Assembly (NCBI GenBank): GCA_030836365.1
Contig: JAURQB010000049.1
Location: forward strand, 1-10,677
Source of the DNA: Bdellovibrionota bacterium
GTDB lineage: Bacteria; Bdellovibrionota; Bacteriovoracia; Bacteriovoracales; Bacteriovoracaceae
DNA length: 10,677 nucleotides
Direction: 5' to 3'
Shown here: piece by piece, positions 7,631-10,677 of the stretch
Position numbering within the stretch: the stretch's first letter is position 1
How the letters are laid out: each line of letters starts with the position of its first letter
Position numbers and translations under genes: made by a program
The notes under the pieces: generated by a model
What the model saw: the letters and a program-made list of their open reading frames with translations, nothing else
What the model was told of the DNA's origin: nothing
Database searches by the model: none

Positions 7631-8254
7631 ATGAAAAGTATACTAATTTTGGTAATTACCCTAATTTCGAAAAGTTTATATAGCGCAAGTGTGCCACCTG
7701 TTGCTCCCGAGGGTTGTGAAACAATCCGAGTAACAGCGTTGGGAGGTGAAACTAGCAGCTTTAATGCCAGGAATAGGATATATCGATACCCCGAAGGCTC
7801 CATTAATGCCGCGGGTACCTCAGAGGGAAACCATGGTTTGGACTTAGTGCCCTTTTATGATGCAGATGATCCTTCTGGTTCAAAATTATACGTTAATTAT
7901 GGAAGTACAGATAAAATTGATTGTTTCATTTTAGAAGAAAATATTTCTAATACTGCGACTAACTTAAAAGACGAAGACGGAAATGACATCACAATTAATG
8001 ACACTGAAAATTTAGAGGTTTTAGAAGAAGATACACTAGAAGTTAATATTGAGAGTGAGGACTTTGAGTTTGTGGTTGTGACCGATGGCGACGGTAATGC
8101 TGTAAAAGATGATGAAGATAATATTACAGCAAAAAGCCAAGACTGCTTTGAGGGCACAAGCGATAATTCTGGTTGTACTGACTCTGAAAGCAATCGCGCT
8201 CAAATCTTTGACTTACTCAATCAAATGGGAACAGCCACACCTGCGGAGGAATAG
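7631..8254 (+). CDS. Acidic Asp/Glu-rich secreted protein paired with the pilin-fibre gene
   Basis: 207 residues. Residues 1-19 form a Sec signal peptide with a probable cleavage after S-A (A19-S20). The mature part is strongly acidic, especially residues 100-185, and holds four Cys (29, 98, 172, 182), an even number compatible with two disulfides. Two segments share a D-x-D-G-N turn (residues 114-118 and 152-156), each followed by beta-like and acidic residues. They resemble metal-binding loops but miss the full EF-hand consensus, for example Ala where Gly is expected at position 6 of the second. The start is preceded by AAGG at 7623-7626, and the same 8-mer AAGGTACG also lies upstream of valS. 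The next gene begins 8 bp after the stop, so the two are surely co-transcribed and likely act together outside the inner membrane. I recognise no family; a cap, chaperone or subunit of the pilus-like structure is inference. Confidence 0.88.
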   Translation: MKSILILVITLISKSLYSASVPPVAPEGCETIRVTALGGETSSFNARNRIYRYPEGSINAAGTSEGNHGLDLVPFYDADDPSGSKLYVNYGSTDKIDCFILEENISNTATNLKDEDGNDITINDTENLEVLEEDTLEVNIESEDFEFVVVTDGDGNAVKDDEDNITAKSQDCFEGTSDNSGCTDSESNRAQIFDLLNQMGTATPAEE

Positions 8255-8256
8255 GA
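8245..8256 (+). promoter_or_regulatory. Double Shine-Dalgarno sequence of the prepilin-fibre gene
   Basis: GGAGGA at 8245-8250 and AGGA at 8253-8256 lie in the last codons and stop of the upstream gene, 12 and 6 bases before the ATG at 8263. They support this start and translational coupling of the pair. Confidence 0.7.
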
Positions 8257-8262
8257 ATAGAA

Positions 8263-10641
8263 ATGGAGTACCTGACCAACAATAAAGGAATGACTCTTAT
8301 CGAGGTGACCATTGCAGGAGCAATGATGGCACTGCTTGGACTTGCCTCGATGAAGCTTGCTGAAAACAATGCAAAAACTCAGAAGAAAATGAATTTTTCT
8401 ACACAAATGAACCAACTCGATTTTCAAATGAATCTTCAATTGAGAAAAAGTGGATCTTGCTTTAATACTCTCGAACAAAATCAAAATATGACCGAACATA
8501 AATACTCTGGTGGTGTTGACACCGAAACCTCTGATTGTGCCACTCAAGGAGATCAGCTAGATAACATTTATAATAATAGAGGTGATGTCTTTATTACCAA
8601 AGGAGAGACATACGGCACAGGTTCGGGTGCCGCATATACGGTCAATGATATTCGAATAATTAAACCTTCGATCCTAAGACTTGATAATGGTAACGAAATC
8701 AATGATGATGGGAATCAAGTTGGTCAAGGGAATGCGACTATTTGTGTACAGCTACAGCTAGTGGGAACACAGACATATGGAAGAAGGTCCATTTGGCTAA
8801 CCGAAACTTTTCAATTTACAGGGATAAGTAATGCTGGAGAAAAAACAATCACAAGCTGCTCCGCTGAGCAAATTGCAAATATTGAGGACGCATGTAAGGC
8901 TCTTGGCGGAACTTTAAATGATAAAGGCGCTTGTCGGCGACTGAATGTAGGTCAAGCAGATGATTTTACTCCTGATAACCTTAATGATTTTCAAGATAAA
9001 AATATTACAGATGCAGCCATCAATGCTCTAGGAAATATGGGAATTGGTGATAATCTTCACGTATGTGGAGACATAACGGTTGGCAATAAAACCTCTGGAA
9101 GTTTTCCTTCAGGCGGAGATATGTCTGGTTGCCAACCCTCAACTGTATTTGCAAGTAATTTAATTGCTGATTCTATTGGTGCAAAATCTGCTGCTTTCAG
9201 AGATTTATCCGTTAGTGGTAACTTGACCCTAACAGGAAATATTAATGGACGTAATATTAACGCTCAAGGTGACTTAGCAGTCCTTGGTAAATCTGTTTTC
9301 ACTGGAAATGCTAAATTTGAAGGTCCAATTAAAAGTTCGGGAATTGACAATGGCACAAAGAATCTGAGGACTGGAAGTATTTATGTCGACGAAAAATCCA
9401 TTCTTCCAGGAAAGGATGGAAGCTTGATGATCAATTCAAAAATTAGGGGCTTAAATCACGAAAATGGAAATATGGATTATCTAGTCACACTTGATTGGGT
9501 TAATAACTGGCTAGTTTCTAAGATGAGTGATGATGATATAAACAGCTTTCTAAATGCGTTATTTACTACGATTAATAATGATGAACAATGGAGTAGCGAA
9601 AATACAGTACAAACAATAACTAACTTTGTTCAAAAAAAACTTACTTTAACTAATAACAACAATGACGATGGAAATCTTTTAGGCTACATGACTGGCGCAG
9701 CTCTTGCGTCAAAGCAAGCTGCAGGAGACTTTGACGCAGGCCAAGAGTATTGTTCACCTGGCTACAGTGTCGCTCACGTAGAGATCGATTCGACTGATGA
9801 CCCGGGAACTCTTCCTGCTAAACTTAAATACTACTGCCGTTCAAATGCAGACACAGGAGGTGATAAAAAATATTTTGTAAGAGTAGTTGGAGATGAACTC
9901 ACAAAATTTATGTACTCACAGGTCGCTGGAATGCAAGATTGCAATATTGACACAGATGAAATTTCAATTGGTGCTTATTGCTTTAAAAGAGTTCAATTTT
10001 GCAAAATGAACGACACTGCCACAACAAACATTTGTAAAAATAATTTTTATTATGATGGAGACGATACCTACTATGGAGGTACCGCTGCTGGTCAAGCAGG
10101 TGGTTGGAATCTTCCCTTACCTACTGGTGGATCGTTTAGCTGGTCTTGGACTGGAACACATTGCCCTGTAATAAAAAAGTCCAGTTTACTTCAATCGGAT
10201 AGTGATATATACGTTTTACCATCTGAGTCATCACAGTTTGGAACAGGTGCAGCGACATCTTTCGGAACTGAAGGAGATGAAAGATATCAGTACCCTAAAA
10301 ATGGACAATCAATTGTTGTAATGTCGAGTGTTGGTATCCCTTTTTTAGCTGCCGGTGCTCTAGGCAGCATAAACCAAAGTACAGCGAAGACTGCTGATGC
10401 CAAAAATGCGGGCCCTCACGATTTTCATAAAAATTTATCATCATTGAGCCTCTGCACATTCAATATTCAAAATCTTTTTGATATTGCAATTCCAAGGTCA
10501 TCATACCTTAAGAATTTATATGATTTAGTCATTCCACAGTCGAACGCAAGTGCGACATTCACGGTTGAGCCTGGATTTGACCCCCTATCCAGGCTCAATA
10601 ATTATTGGAACCCTTTTGCTATTTATCAAAGAATTAAATAA
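8263..10641 (+). CDS. Giant prepilin-like protein with tail-fibre-like middle region
   Basis: 792 residues, several times longer than usual type IV pilins or pseudopilins (roughly 120-250). Residues 1-9 form a short prepilin leader ending K8-G9. The mature protein starts M10-T-L-I-E14, so G-1 and Glu5, needed for prepilin peptidase (PilD/GspO) and assembly, are present, followed by a hydrophobic helix to about residue 30. Residues 46-200 could be the pilin globular domain (C66, C92, C161, C199). Residues about 263-395 show short repeated strands and G-N/G-D turns (for example VSGNLTLTGNINGRNINAQG, 317-336), like a phage tail-fibre or beta-helix shaft. A helical segment with V-T-L-D-W-V (408-413) spans 403-460. 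A Cys-rich part follows (497-634, seven Cys), then a hydrophobic stretch at 683-703 and an aromatic C-terminus. All 16 Cys form an even set. The strong ribosome site and leader fix the start. It is probably a minor pilin or pseudopilin carrying an adhesin; the head is unassigned. Confidence 0.92.
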   Translation: MEYLTNNKGMTLIEVTIAGAMMALLGLASMKLAENNAKTQKKMNFSTQMNQLDFQMNLQLRKSGSCFNTLEQNQNMTEHKYSGGVDTETSDCATQGDQLDNIYNNRGDVFITKGETYGTGSGAAYTVNDIRIIKPSILRLDNGNEINDDGNQVGQGNATICVQLQLVGTQTYGRRSIWLTETFQFTGISNAGEKTITSCSAEQIANIEDACKALGGTLNDKGACRRLNVGQADDFTPDNLNDFQDKNITDAAINALGNMGIGDNLHVCGDITVGNKTSGSFPSGGDMSGCQPSTVFASNLIADSIGAKSAAFRDLSVSGNLTLTGNINGRNINAQGDLAVLGKSVFTGNAKFEGPIKSSGIDNGTKNLRTGSIYVDEKSILPGKDGSLMINSKIRGLNHENGNMDYLVTLDWVNNWLVSKMSDDDINSFLNALFTTINNDEQWSSENTVQTITNFVQKKLTLTNNNNDDGNLLGYMTGAALASKQAAGDFDAGQEYCSPGYSVAHVEIDSTDDPGTLPAKLKYYCRSNADTGGDKKYFVRVVGDELTKFMYSQVAGMQDCNIDTDEISIGAYCFKRVQFCKMNDTATTNICKNNFYYDGDDTYYGGTAAGQAGGWNLPLPTGGSFSWSWTGTHCPVIKKSSLLQSDSDIYVLPSESSQFGTGAATSFGTEGDERYQYPKNGQSIVVMSSVGIPFLAAGALGSINQSTAKTADAKNAGPHDFHKNLSSLSLCTFNIQNLFDIAIPRSSYLKNLYDLVIPQSNASATFTVEPGFDPLSRLNNYWNPFAIYQRIK
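9049..9447 (+). other. Beta-structured fibre-like segment inside the giant prepilin
   Basis: Encodes residues about 263-395. Alternating hydrophobic residues in strands of about 5-7, separated by Gly-Asn or Gly-Asp turns, recur with short spacing: L-H-V-C-G-D-I-T-V-G, L-S-V-S-G-N-L-T-L-T-G-N, I-N-A-Q-G-D-L-A-V-L-G, S-V-F-T-G-N-A-K-F-E-G. This is the usual look of triple-stranded beta shafts in phage tail fibres and trimeric adhesins. The fold is inferred from pattern only. Confidence 0.55.
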
Positions 10642-10677
10642 TTTTTTTATTACTAAAATTAATTGAGAAGTATATAA
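10642..10677. other. AT-rich sequence after the last gene
   Basis: A run of seven T begins directly after the stop codon, but no GC-containing hairpin precedes it, so a terminator cannot be called. The remaining bases hold no recognisable start of another gene. Confidence 0.4.

Noticed and set aside
7897..8193. Minus-strand open frame of 98 codons, Ser-rich
   Set aside because: It mirrors the Asp/Glu-rich codons of the acidic secreted protein and has no signal, motif or ribosome site of its own.
8221..8547. Minus-strand open frame of 108 codons over the prepilin start
   Set aside because: It covers the stop of one clear gene and the conserved N-terminus of the next; no recognisable protein features, so a shadow.
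8263..10641. Prophage tail-fibre gene
   Set aside because: The prepilin leader is canonical and no phage structural, assembly or lysis gene is present in the window.
10642..10648. T-run directly after the last stop as an intrinsic terminator
   Set aside because: No GC-containing stem precedes it.

Overview
The window is AT-rich chromosomal DNA from a Gram-negative-type bacterium: five of its seven genes encode exported proteins, one of them a type IV prepilin-like protein. The divergent HisRS motifs and the very large pilin/fibre-like protein remind me of Bdellovibrionota (Bacteriovorax/Halobacteriovorax-like predatory bacteria). This placement is inference; the window carries no rRNA or other decisive marker. 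All seven genes lie on the + strand.

Left region (1-3418): three consecutive genes for exported proteins of unknown function. The first is cut by the left edge and is a Cys-rich protein built from diverged repeats of about 80-90 residues. It overlaps the second by 14 bp. The second has a signal peptide and beta-propeller-like blades. A third, helical, cysteine-free secreted protein follows after 23 bp. They look like one transcription unit of envelope proteins.

Middle region (3419-7504): a 106-bp gap with a possible promoter leads into hisS (histidyl-tRNA synthetase) and then, 11 bp on, valS (valyl-tRNA synthetase). Both are full length with intact catalytic motifs, forming a housekeeping pair.

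Right region (7505-10677): a 126-bp gap with inverted repeats precedes a two-gene unit. It encodes a small, very acidic secreted protein and, 8 bp later, a 792-residue protein. That protein has a canonical prepilin N-terminus, a middle section that reads like the beta-structured shaft of a phage tail fibre, and a Cys-rich C-terminal part I cannot assign. This pilin-fibre chimera with its acidic partner is the most interesting content of the window: it could be the adhesive or receptor-binding tip of a type IV pilus or pseudopilus.

No RNA genes, CRISPR arrays, insertion sequences or phage-structural gene clusters were seen.
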